From: Candidatus Latescibacterota bacterium | Lineage (GTDB): Bacteria > Latescibacterota > UBA2968 > UBA8231 | Assembly: GCA_022825185.1 (NCBI GenBank) | Contig: JAJDYK010000017.1 | Location: forward strand, 1-16,341 | Length of the DNA: 16,341 nt | Direction: 5' to 3' | In this document: piece by piece, positions 7,463 to 14,449 of the stretch | How positions within the stretch are numbered: the stretch's first letter is position 1 | Layout: each line of letters begins with the position of its first letter | Notes under the pieces: model-generated | The model's input: only the letters and a program-made list of their open reading frames with translations | Told to the model about the DNA's origin: nothing | The model's database searches: none | Made by a program: the position numbers and the translations under genes

Positions 7463-8929
7463 CTAACCGCTAGCGAGCGCCTGCTCTAGCTGCTGGCAAA
7501 ACGTCTCGATGACCTTGAGGCGGGCGAAGCGTTTGTCGTTGCCCTCCACCAAGGTCCAAGGAGCAATAGTCGTGTGGGTGCGCGCTACCATGTCGTCAAC
7601 CGCGACCTCGTACTCGTCCCACTTCTCTCGGTTGCGCCAGTCTTCGTCGGTGATCTTCCAGCGCTTGTGCGGGGTCACCTGCCGCGCCTTGAAGCGCCGC
7701 AGTTGCTCGTCCTTGTCGATGTGAATCCAGTACTTGGCCACTACTATGCCGTGGTCTGTTAGCTGCGCCTCAAAATCATTGATTTCGCCGTATGCCCGCT
7801 GCCAAGCCGCTTCATCGGCAAAGCCCTCGACGCGCTCGACTAGCACCCGGCCATACCAACTGCGGTCAAAAATCACCATCCGACCCGCGCGCGGCAGGGG
7901 GAGCCAAAAGCGCCAGAGGTAGTGTTGGGTGTGTTCCTCGTCCGTGGGAGCGGCGACTTGGATGATCTGATAGACACTGGGGTCGAGGGCGGCAGTCAGG
8001 CGCTGGATGATCCCGCCCTTGCCCGCGGCATCGGCCCCCTCGAAAACCAAGACGGTCGAGACGCCTTTGCGGCGCGCCTGCTGAGTCAAGCGATAGAGCC
8101 GGCCTTGGTATCGCTCGAGCAGGGCTTGGTACTCCTTCTTGGCTACCCGCTGTTCCATGTCCAACGGAGTCAACACGTTAGGCGCGGGCGCCCAGTCTGA
8201 TTCGACGAGCTTGGGACGGCTCTTCTTTTCGCCTAGACGCTGGTGGATGGCGTCGCGCACGGCATGGCCCACCGCCAATGTGTAGCGAGGGTCGCTGCCT
8301 TCGACAACCTGCCAACGAGCGCCTCGGTTATCGGTTTTTTGCCGTAAGCGGTCACCGGCTCGTTCGAACTCGTCGTAGTACTTCAATCCCTCTCGCGCAT
8401 CCGCGTTCACCCGCCAGCGGGTCAGCGGGTTCTGCTCCAAGTCCGCAATGCGTTGCTGCCGCGCCTCTTTGTCTAAGTGAATCCACAACTTGATCAGCAG
8501 CGCACCATCAACGACGAGTTCGTTCTCAAAGGCTGTGATGCGGCCAACGTCGCGCGCAAACGTCGCCTCATCGCTGTTCCCATGAGCCAAGTCGCGCAGC
8601 GGGCGGTCGTACCAGCCGTTCAAGTAGATGCCGATGGTTCCCTTCGGCGGCAGCGAGAGCCAATAGCGCCAGTACTCTGGGCGCTCGCGTTCCTCTGCGG
8701 ACGGCGGCTCAAAAGCGCAAACCGCAATGCCGTGCGAGTCCATCCACTGCCTGAGCACATTGCTCGCCGCGCTCGTACCTGCGCCGACAAAACCACCCAA
8801 GACGATGATCGTTGGAAATCGAGCTTGCTGCAACCGCTCTTGAGCCGCGATCAGTTCCGTGCGCAGCTCAGCTTCGAGCTTCTTGCATCGGCCATTCGGA
8901 ACGCCGCGTTTCAACCCATTGGTTGCCAT
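7463..8929 (-). CDS. pap: Polyphosphate:AMP phosphotransferase (two-domain PPK2)
   Basis: Transfers phosphate from polyphosphate to AMP (class II PPK2) in the cytoplasm, linking polyphosphate stores to ADP supply. I start it at 8929, where AAAGAGG lies six bases upstream. The frame stays open to 9262, but that extension has no family similarity and overlaps the divergent aroC gene. The product has 488 residues, normal for the two-domain form. The C-terminal domain is intact: Walker A GADAAGKGG (298-306), lid/Walker B FDRSWYGR (354-361), WIHIDKDEQLRRFKAR and a W-K-I-T-D-E-D-W segment. The N-terminal domain keeps the fold but has GFVGAGTS (47-54) where the lysine should be, and LNGWYDRP where the Asp-Arg of DRSWYGR should be, so it is probably inactive. 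It converges on the upstream operon with a one-base gap and is divergent from aroC. Confidence 0.93.
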   Translation of the reverse strand: MATNGLKRGVPNGRCKKLEAELRTELIAAQERLQQARFPTIIVLGGFVGAGTSAASNVLRQWMDSHGIAVCAFEPPSAEERERPEYWRYWLSLPPKGTIGIYLNGWYDRPLRDLAHGNSDEATFARDVGRITAFENELVVDGALLIKLWIHLDKEARQQRIADLEQNPLTRWRVNADAREGLKYYDEFERAGDRLRQKTDNRGARWQVVEGSDPRYTLAVGHAVRDAIHQRLGEKKSRPKLVESDWAPAPNVLTPLDMEQRVAKKEYQALLERYQGRLYRLTQQARRKGVSTVLVFEGADAAGKGGIIQRLTAALDPSVYQIIQVAAPTDEEHTQHYLWRFWLPLPRAGRMVIFDRSWYGRVLVERVEGFADEAAWQRAYGEINDFEAQLTDHGIVVAKYWIHIDKDEQLRRFKARQVTPHKRWKITDEDWRNREKWDEYEVAVDDMVARTHTTIAPWTLVEGNDKRFARLKVIETFCQQLEQALASG

Positions 8930-9073
8930 TGATCGCCTCTTTGCATTGCTCAAAAATAATAAAAAAACTGCTTCTACGCCTCTTATGGCTAGCCCGCAAC
9001 CGGCAGCGCACCGATTGCCGCCCACCGGGCAAAGCCGTAGATTTTTGCATCCCTTGGCAAAGGAGCCTTTGGC
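8930..9073. promoter_or_regulatory. Divergent pap/aroC intergenic region with weak promoter candidates
   Basis: These 144 bases must hold the start signals of both divergent genes. An A/T-rich tract at 8952-8967 contains TATTAT on the minus strand (8956-8961), a possible -10 for pap without a convincing -35. For aroC, TTGCCG (9015-9020) and TAGATT (9038-9043) are 17 bases apart, each four of six from the sigma70 consensus; if used, the leader would be about 20-25 bases. All are weak calls. Confidence 0.3.
9058..9071 (+). promoter_or_regulatory. Small inverted repeat over the aroC ribosome binding site
   Basis: CAAAG-GAGC-CTTTG folds into a five-pair stem that places the Shine-Dalgarno AAAGGAG partly in the stem and partly in the loop, three bases before the start codon. 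It fixes ATG 9074 as the start. A regulatory effect is only possible, not shown. Confidence 0.35.
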
Positions 9074-10324
9074 ATGGAAGTACTCGGCGGGCCGCTTTTT
9101 GGCGTTGCCGGAGCAGGCGAATCGCACGGGCCGGCAATTGTCACCACGGTCTTCGGTTGTCCCCCCGGCCTGTGGGTGGAGCGCGCCCAGATCCAGCACT
9201 ATCTCGACCGCCGCCGCCCCGGCAGCAACAAGCTGGGCACCCCCCGGCGGGAAGACGACCAAGTCGCCCTGCTGTCCGGCCTCTACTCAGGCGATCACGA
9301 CCAACTCCTATCCGGCCCGGCACTGCACTTGCACCTAGACGAAGACGCGACGCCGGTGCACACATACCAAGCTGGCTTCACTACGGGCGAGCCGATCGCC
9401 GCAGCCGTGCTCTCAGCCGCCAAGCGCTCGGGCGATTACAAGCAGTTCGCCGGGCCGCAGGGCCATGTCCGCCCCGGGCATACTGACTTAGTCAAGCACT
9501 ACAAATCGCGGGGCTTTGTCGATGTGCGCGGCGGCGGGCGCTCCAGCTATCGCTCGACCATCTCTGACGTCATCGGCGGCACCATTGCTCGCCTCTATCT
9601 AGCCGAGCACTTCGGCACGGCCATTTTTTCTTCGATCTGCCAAGTCGGGCCGCTAGAGACGGGCATTTCCCTCGCGGCGCGAGTCGCCGAACTAGCCGAA
9701 GCCGAGGGGCAGCCTCTGTCGCCCGCAACGTGGGCCTCCCTCGAAAGCGATCTAGAGCGTGGGCCGCTCCGCGCAGTGGATGCGGATTTCGCTCATCAAG
9801 CAGCCGAGCTGATTGCCAAGACCCGCAAAGAACAGGACTCCATCGGCGCGGCGCTCGAAGTAGTGGCCGTCAACGTGCCTCCCCTCGTCGGCGAACCGCT
9901 GTACCAGAGCCTGAAGTTGCGTTTGATGGGCAGCCTCGGCGGCTTGCACGCCGTGCAAGCCTGCGAAATAGGCGTGGGCAGCGCTTCGTCTGCGCGCCGA
10001 GGCAGCGAGCACAACGATCCCATCCGCACCAGTGGGTACCAGAGCAACAGCCACGGCGGCCTGCTCGGCGGCGTGACCACGGGTATGCCGCTCGTATGCC
10101 GCTTGAGCTTCAAGCCCACGGCCACCATTGCCCGGCCCCAAGATTCCGTGCGCAAGGACCTCGAAGAAATCGAGTTCCAACTCGCCAAGGGCCGCCACGA
10201 CCCCTGCGTAGGCGTGCGCGCTGGCGCGACCCTAGAGTCGCGGCTAGCCATCGAGCTGATGAACGCCGTGCTCATGCACCAAGCGCGCAGCATGGATGCG
10301 GAAAATTTCAAACTGTTCCATTAA
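9074..10324 (+). CDS. aroC: Chorismate synthase
   Basis: Last step of the shikimate pathway: 5-enolpyruvylshikimate-3-phosphate to chorismate, using reduced FMN, in the cytoplasm. The start is set by AAAGGAG eight bases before ATG. Signature blocks are clear: GAGESHGPA (13-21), DRRRPGSNKLGTPRREDDQV (45-64), RPGHTDLVKHY (133-143), VRGGGRSSYRST (151-162), GSLGGLHAVQACEIGVGS, NSHGGLLGGVTTGMP, FKPTATIARPQ, and KGRHDPCVGVRAGATLE. Catalytic histidines H18 (GESHG) and the one in GRHDP are present. At 416 residues it is longer than the usual 350-400. The excess is a segment of about 29 residues (73-101) between SGLYSG and TTGEPIA, where most family members pass directly from the LSGVFEG strand to the TGTPIA strand. 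It is a monocistronic-looking gene, divergent from pap and convergent with the dehydrogenase. Confidence 0.94.
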   Translation: MEVLGGPLFGVAGAGESHGPAIVTTVFGCPPGLWVERAQIQHYLDRRRPGSNKLGTPRREDDQVALLSGLYSGDHDQLLSGPALHLHLDEDATPVHTYQAGFTTGEPIAAAVLSAAKRSGDYKQFAGPQGHVRPGHTDLVKHYKSRGFVDVRGGGRSSYRSTISDVIGGTIARLYLAEHFGTAIFSSICQVGPLETGISLAARVAELAEAEGQPLSPATWASLESDLERGPLRAVDADFAHQAAELIAKTRKEQDSIGAALEVVAVNVPPLVGEPLYQSLKLRLMGSLGGLHAVQACEIGVGSASSARRGSEHNDPIRTSGYQSNSHGGLLGGVTTGMPLVCRLSFKPTATIARPQDSVRKDLEEIEFQLAKGRHDPCVGVRAGATLESRLAIELMNAVLMHQARSMDAENFKLFH

Positions 10325-10391
10325 CGAATGGTGTTGGCAGGTTGATCGTGGTCTAGGCGCGTCCGTCGGCGGTTCGCCATCCGCCCCCTAC

Positions 10392-11438
10392 TCACAGCGC
10401 GGGCATCTCTACGCTCAGTTCCGCCGCCACTTTGCCGAGTTCATCCCAAGTGGGTTGGGGTAAATCGATGCCTTCGACTAGCAGCCGCGCTCTAGTCTGC
10501 TGTTCGATTTCGCCGGGCGCATAGACTTTCTCAAATCCGGGCAAGGGGCGAGCCGAACACACCCACTTGGCCATCTCTTCGACTTCGCGCTCGTACGAAT
10601 CCAAGTCGATAAAGTCCTCGATATTGATCGCTAGGACCATGGTCCCATTACCACCTTTGCCGCCTTCTTTAGTGCAACCCGCATGAGAGAGCGGTCCCAC
10701 CAACATTTCTACCATCATCGCCAGTCCACTGCCCTTGTGGCCAAACTGCTGGCCGCCCAACGGCAAGACACCTGTACCCTCGGCGTCGTCTAAATAGCGC
10801 TGGGCGTCGGTGACGGGCTGGCCTTCCTGATCTATAACCCAACCCTCGGGCATCGGCTCCTGGCGAATGTTCTTCTGCACGATTTTGCCGCCAGCCACGA
10901 CGGTCATGGTCATATCGAGCATGAAAGGCGGGCCATTTTGGCGCGGGGCGGAAAAGGCAATAGGCTCAGGACGCAGGCGGCGGTCCGCCGAGCCGAAGGG
11001 CGCGAGGAATAAGCCTCCGCCATTGAGCCAAACCATGCCGATCATGCCCCTTTCGGCGATCCGCGGCGGATAGTCGCCGAGGCGGCAGATATGGGAGATG
11101 TGGTTGAGGCCGACAAAGCCGAAGGTGGAGTTTTGGGCTTTTTCAACGGCAATGTCGAGGGCGCGATTGACGGCGACAATGCCGTTGGCTCCCTTGCCGT
11201 TGATGACCCTGAGCACGGGGGTGTCGCGCACGACTTCGGTCTCTTCCCAGCGGACGTAGTTGTTTTTCATCCCGCGGGCATAGCCGGAGACTAGCCAAGT
11301 GCCGTGCGAGTCGTGGCCGTGGAGGTGGCTTTCGACGACGTGGTCGGCGACGATAAGGGCGTCATCTGCGGGAATGCCAGTAGCGGCAAAAATACGATAG
11401 CAGAGGTCTTTGAGGACGTCGTGTTGGACTACGGGCAT
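10392..11438 (-). CDS. Ldh2/MDH2-family NAD(P)-dependent dehydrogenase
   Basis: A 348-residue member of the malate/L-lactate dehydrogenase family (Ldh2, also containing ureidoglycolate, sulfolactate and delta-1-piperideine-2-carboxylate reductases), which is unrelated to classical LDH/MDH. Typical features: early HGHDSHGTWLVSGY with the catalytic histidine region (41-53), GLNHISHICRLGDYPPRIAERGMIGMVW (110-137), a DMTMTVVAGGKI stretch (175-186) and GQQFGHKGSGLAMMVEMLVGPLSHAG (229-254). The family's usual NSNHFG appears here as LNHISH. A Shine-Dalgarno AAAGGA lies seven bases before ATG 11438. It starts 27 bases after carA stops on the same strand, so it is probably the last gene of that transcript. 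The substrate cannot be told: a 2-keto acid/2-hydroxy acid or cyclic imine is expected from the family. Confidence 0.88.
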   Translation of the reverse strand: MPVVQHDVLKDLCYRIFAATGIPADDALIVADHVVESHLHGHDSHGTWLVSGYARGMKNNYVRWEETEVVRDTPVLRVINGKGANGIVAVNRALDIAVEKAQNSTFGFVGLNHISHICRLGDYPPRIAERGMIGMVWLNGGGLFLAPFGSADRRLRPEPIAFSAPRQNGPPFMLDMTMTVVAGGKIVQKNIRQEPMPEGWVIDQEGQPVTDAQRYLDDAEGTGVLPLGGQQFGHKGSGLAMMVEMLVGPLSHAGCTKEGGKGGNGTMVLAINIEDFIDLDSYEREVEEMAKWVCSARPLPGFEKVYAPGEIEQQTRARLLVEGIDLPQPTWDELGKVAAELSVEMPAL

Positions 11439-11465
11439 GAAAGGTCCTTTGGATGGGTGTGCTTC

Positions 11466-12548
11466 CTAGGAGGCGTGCGCTTCCATCAACTCGGCGAAAT
11501 AGCTAAACAGATGGAAGCTGTCGTGCGGGCCTGGCGAGGCCTCCGGGTGGCACTGGATGGAAAAAATGGGCAGTTCTCGGTGGTGCAGGCCCTCGACGCA
11601 ATTGTCGTTGAGGTTGAGGCGAGTGATTTCGAGGCAGTCGGGCAACGAGTCGGCCGCAATGCCCCAGCCGTGGTTTTCAGAGGTGATTAGAATCCGTTCG
11701 CTGGCGCGTTCCTTGATCGGCTGATTGGCCCCACGGTGCCCGAACTTGAGGCGGTAGATTTCCGCGCCAAAGGCCAAGCCGAGAATCTCGTGGCCCAAGC
11801 AGATACCGAAAATTGGCTTCTTGCCGACGAGCCCCTTACAAGTTGCGATCGCATAGTCGAGGGGCTGGGGGTCGCCCGGACCGTTGGAGAGAAAAACGCC
11901 GTCCGGCTCCAAGGCCAAGACCTCGTCGGCCGTAGTTTTGGCCGGCACGACCGTCACCTTGCATCCTGCGGCAACCAAGCAGCGGACGATATTGCGCTTG
12001 ATCCCGTAGTCTAGGGCGACGACGTGAAAGCGCGGGGCTTCGGGGCTTTCGACATAGGGCGCAGAACAGCTAACGGCGGCGACCATATCGACACCGACAA
12101 GTCCGGGCCAAGCGCGCGCCTTTTCAACTAAGCTGTCTGGGTCGAGATCGGTAGTGGAAATGGCGGCGTCCATCACGCCCTCAATGCGCACTCTGCGAGT
12201 CAACTCGCGGGTATCGATGCCCTCGATGCCGAGCACGCCGTGCTCTTCGAGATACTCGGGTAAGCTCTGGCGCGCACGCCAGCTACTCGGCAGGCGAGAG
12301 CATTCTTTCATCAGGAAGCCGCGGACTTGAGGCCGCGCTGATTCGTCGTCTTCAGGTGTGACCCCGTAATTGCCTATGAGTGGGTACGTCATGGTGACAA
12401 TCTGGCCGGCATAGGAGGGGTCTGTGAGAATTTCCTGATAGCCGGTCATACTGGTATTGAAGACCATTTCGCCGAGGCACTCACCCCCACGGCCAAGGGC
12501 ACGGCCCTCAAAGACAGTGCCATCCGCGAGCGCAACGAGCGCTTTCAT
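11466..12548 (-). CDS. carA: Carbamoyl-phosphate synthase small (glutaminase) subunit
   Basis: CarA hydrolyses glutamine and feeds ammonia to CarB for carbamoyl phosphate, used in arginine and pyrimidine synthesis. At 360 residues the length is typical. N-terminal domain: ADGTVFEGRALG, FNTSMTGYQEILTDPSYAGQ, TYPLIGNYGV and IDTRELTRRVR. The C-terminal class I glutaminase domain has SNGPGDP (221-227), nucleophile C250 in GICLGHE, GHRGANQPIK and the H334/E336 pair in QCHPEASPGP. The residue four after the nucleophile is Glu254, where E. coli CarA has Gln273, a substrate-contacting residue; the DNA codon is unambiguous (GAG). AAAGGAG sits 12 bases before the ATG, a rather long spacing. No carB is adjacent; the next gene is an Ldh2-type dehydrogenase. 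Confidence 0.95.
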   Translation of the reverse strand: MKALVALADGTVFEGRALGRGGECLGEMVFNTSMTGYQEILTDPSYAGQIVTMTYPLIGNYGVTPEDDESARPQVRGFLMKECSRLPSSWRARQSLPEYLEEHGVLGIEGIDTRELTRRVRIEGVMDAAISTTDLDPDSLVEKARAWPGLVGVDMVAAVSCSAPYVESPEAPRFHVVALDYGIKRNIVRCLVAAGCKVTVVPAKTTADEVLALEPDGVFLSNGPGDPQPLDYAIATCKGLVGKKPIFGICLGHEILGLAFGAEIYRLKFGHRGANQPIKERASERILITSENHGWGIAADSLPDCLEITRLNLNDNCVEGLHHRELPIFSIQCHPEASPGPHDSFHLFSYFAELMEAHAS

Positions 12549-12575
12549 CTTCCGTAGATACTCCTTTTTGAGAGG

Positions 12576-12596
12576 GTTTTAACAGCAGGTAAAAAC
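12576..12596. promoter_or_regulatory. Imperfect inverted repeat upstream of carA
   Basis: GTTTTAAC-AGCAG-GTAAAAAC: two eight-base arms, seven of eight complementary, with a five-base spacer, ending just before the carA Shine-Dalgarno on the minus strand. It lies in the 80-base gap after the CNNM gene. It could be an operator or a weak RNA hairpin; it does not resemble an arginine-repressor box. I see no convincing -35/-10 pair in the gap. Confidence 0.3.
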
Positions 12597-12628
12597 TTAG
12601 GGAAAAAAAGGCGCGGTGAACAGGCGGC

Positions 12629-13681
12629 TCATTCCGGCGCTGGGTCCGTCAGATCTTGGCGCTCCTGCCGTGCGCGCTCCTGCATATCGACGGCCGGATC
12701 GAATTCGCCGACGATTTCCTGACCGACGATTTCTTCAATCACGTCTTCTAAAGTAACAATGCCAGCGAAGCCACCGTATTCGTCGACGACGGCAAAAAGG
12801 TGCTCGCGCCGCTGGATGAATTCTTCGAGTAGGCGACTAGCCCGCGCCGACTCGGGCACCGAATAGATAGAGCGGCTCACCTCAGAGAGTTTAGCTTGAT
12901 CGCGGCCATCGGCCAAGGCGCTAAACGCATCGCGCCGCAGCACCAAACCGACGATGTTTTCTCGCTCGCCCTGATAGAGGGGCACCCGGCTGTGGTCCCA
13001 GCTACCGGACTGCTCGCGGGCCTCGGCCAAGGTCAAGTCGCGGTCGAGGCAGTGTACTACCGTGCGCGGGGTCATTATATCGCGCGCCCGCAATTCGTCG
13101 AGCTTGAGGATGTTTTGGATGACGCGCTCTTGGTCGTGAGAAATGGCACCAGATCGGCGGCTCATCCGCGCGATAATCTCAATCTCTTCCGGCACTACCT
13201 CCGGCACATCGGGTGCCCCAGCGGTGATGAGCCGAACGATGAATTTGTTGAGCCAGATAAAGGGCGCGAACAGCCATACCAGCCACTGGATCGGGCGAGC
13301 TATAAACCGAGCGAGAACGCGGGCATGCACCACCCCCACCGTCTTGGGAAGAATCTCTGTAAAGATGAGTACCGCCAGCGAGAAGGCGATGATAAAGTAC
13401 GTCTCCCAAGTCCGCGGAAATACTCCGACAAAGGCGGCGCCGGCGATGGCAGCACCGCCAGTATGAGCCAAGGTATTGAGCGTGAGGATGGCCGAAATGG
13501 GTCGCTGGATATCCGCGTGCAAGCTCTTGAGGATCTTACCCGAAGTGCGCCCTTGATCGGCCAGCATTTCGATCTGACTAGCGGGCAGTGAGTAGAGCGC
13601 AGCTTCCAAAAGCGAACAAACACAGGATACAACGAGGACGACGCTGACGGATAGGATTAGCTCAATTAATTCAGGGGTCAT
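12629..13681 (-). CDS. CNNM/CorC-type membrane protein (DUF21 plus CBS pair)
   Basis: A 350-residue integral membrane protein of the CNNM/CorC (HlyC, TlyC) family, thought to export or sense magnesium. A DUF21/CNNM membrane domain fills residues 1-150, with helices about 7-30, 62-88, 93-115 and 128-150, an acidic SLLEAALYSLP start and the FTEILPKTVGVVHA motif (107-120). A CBS pair follows: first around 201-255 (ARDIMTPRTVVHCLD, SRVPLY, IVGLVLRRD), second around 266-325 (LFAVVDEYGGFAGIVTLEDV, IEEIVGQEIVGEFD). The C-terminal CorC_HlyC domain usual in relatives of about 420-450 residues is missing; the protein ends soon after the second CBS in a charged tail. No clear Shine-Dalgarno precedes ATG 13681. 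The neighbour upstream is the SWIB gene with a strong hairpin between; carA follows 80 bases downstream. Confidence 0.9.
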   Translation of the reverse strand: MTPELIELILSVSVVLVVSCVCSLLEAALYSLPASQIEMLADQGRTSGKILKSLHADIQRPISAILTLNTLAHTGGAAIAGAAFVGVFPRTWETYFIIAFSLAVLIFTEILPKTVGVVHARVLARFIARPIQWLVWLFAPFIWLNKFIVRLITAGAPDVPEVVPEEIEIIARMSRRSGAISHDQERVIQNILKLDELRARDIMTPRTVVHCLDRDLTLAEAREQSGSWDHSRVPLYQGERENIVGLVLRRDAFSALADGRDQAKLSEVSRSIYSVPESARASRLLEEFIQRREHLFAVVDEYGGFAGIVTLEDVIEEIVGQEIVGEFDPAVDMQERARQERQDLTDPAPE

Positions 13682-13704
13682 AGACGCGAGGGTAATTTAA
13701 TAAA

Positions 13705-13734
13705 GAGAGGGACTCCCCAACGGGGATCCCTCTC
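13705..13734 (-). terminator. Strong hairpin terminator after the SWIB gene
   Basis: Arms GAGAGGGA and TCCCTCTC enclose TCCCC-AAC-GGGGA, giving 13 pairs with a single bulged C at 13713 and a three-base loop. On the minus strand it is followed by TTTATTAAATT, a fair U-rich tract, so it most likely ends the SWIB transcript. On the plus strand no T-run follows. It lies only 23 bases before the CNNM start codon, leaving little room for a separate promoter. Confidence 0.75.
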
Positions 13735-13770
13735 AATATACTGGACCATAACGTCTTGATCCAGGAGCAG

Positions 13771-14448
13771 CTATTCTACGTGCTTACTAACATGCTTGGT
13801 CAGATCAAACATGCTCACTTTCTTCGCTCTGCCTACGACGGCCCGAAGCTTATCGTCGGCATTGATCATGCGCTTGTTTTTCTGGTCTTGCAGGCCATTC
13901 TTCTTGATGTACGCCCAGATTTTCTTGGTGATCTCGGTACGCGGCAAGGGCTTGTTACCGACGATCGCCCCTAGGGCGGCGTCGGGCTGCAAGGGCCTCA
14001 TAAAAGCAGGATTGGGCTTGCGCTTCGCCTTTTTCTTCGCAGCGGGTTTTTTCTTGGCGGCCTTCTTAGGAGCAGCCTTCTTCTTGGCGGCAGCTTTCTT
14101 GGCCTTCTTAGGAGCAGCCTTCTTCTTAGCGGCAGCCTTCTTGGCCTTCTTAGGAGCAGCCTTCTTCTTAGCGGCAGCTTTCTTAGCCTTCTTAGAAGCA
14201 GCCTTCTTCTTAGCGGCAGCCTTCTTGGCCTTCTTAGGAGCAGCCTTCTTCTTAGCGGCAGCCTTCTTAGCTTTCTTAGGAGCAGCCTTCTTCTTAGCGG
14301 CAGCCTTCTTCTTAGCGGCAGCCTTCTTAGCCTTCTTAGGAGCAGCCTTCTTCTTAGCGGCAGCCTTCTTCTTAGCGGCGGGTTTCTTGGCAGCAGCCTT
14401 CTTCTTGGCAGCAGCCTTCTTCTTGGCAACAGGTTTCTTCTTCGCCAT
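13771..14448 (-). CDS. SWIB/MDM2-domain protein with histone H1-like lysine/alanine repeat tail
   Basis: A 225-residue basic protein, start fixed by AAAGGAG nine bases before ATG 14448. Residues 2-145 are almost purely Lys, Ala and some Pro. They are built on a 14-residue unit AAAKKKAAPKKAKK repeated about five times, flanked by shorter KKKAA blocks, as in bacterial histone H1-like proteins. Residues 146-225 form a SWIB domain: NPAFMRPLQPDAALGAIVG, PLPRTEITKKIWAYIKKNGL, and NKRMINADDKLRAVVG followed by VSMFDLTKHVSKHV. SWIB domains occur in eukaryotic chromatin remodellers and in chlamydiae; free bacterial SWIB proteins have no firm role. The tail should bind DNA nonspecifically, so a nucleoid-associated function is likely. 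It has its own promoter and terminator, so it is probably transcribed alone. Confidence 0.92.
   Translation of the reverse strand: MAKKKPVAKKKAAAKKKAAAKKPAAKKKAAAKKKAAPKKAKKAAAKKKAAAKKKAAPKKAKKAAAKKKAAPKKAKKAAAKKKAASKKAKKAAAKKKAAPKKAKKAAAKKKAAPKKAKKAAAKKKAAPKKAAKKKPAAKKKAKRKPNPAFMRPLQPDAALGAIVGNKPLPRTEITKKIWAYIKKNGLQDQKNKRMINADDKLRAVVGRAKKVSMFDLTKHVSKHVE
14059..14370. repeat. 42-bp tandem coding repeats
   Basis: The segment GGCCTTCTTAGGAGCAGCC and close variants start at 14059, 14101, 14143, 14185, 14227, 14269 and 14329. The period is exactly 42 bases, with one 60-base step that adds an 18-base sub-unit. One copy has AGAAGC in place of AGGAGC, giving the single Ser-for-Pro in the protein. 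The array encodes the Lys/Ala tail of the SWIB protein; all length changes stay in frame. Confidence 0.92.
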
Positions 14449-14449
14449 A

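Noticed and set aside
8930..9262. N-terminal extension of pap giving a 599-residue protein
   Set aside because: No family similarity, overlaps the divergent aroC start, and a good ribosome binding site with ATG at 8929 gives a normal length.
10368..10385. GGCGG/CCGCC hairpin between aroC and the dehydrogenase as a terminator
   Set aside because: Only five pairs with an eight-base loop and no T-run on either strand.
14059..14370. CRISPR-like periodicity
   Set aside because: Units are contiguous and coding, with no unique spacers; period matches 14 codons.
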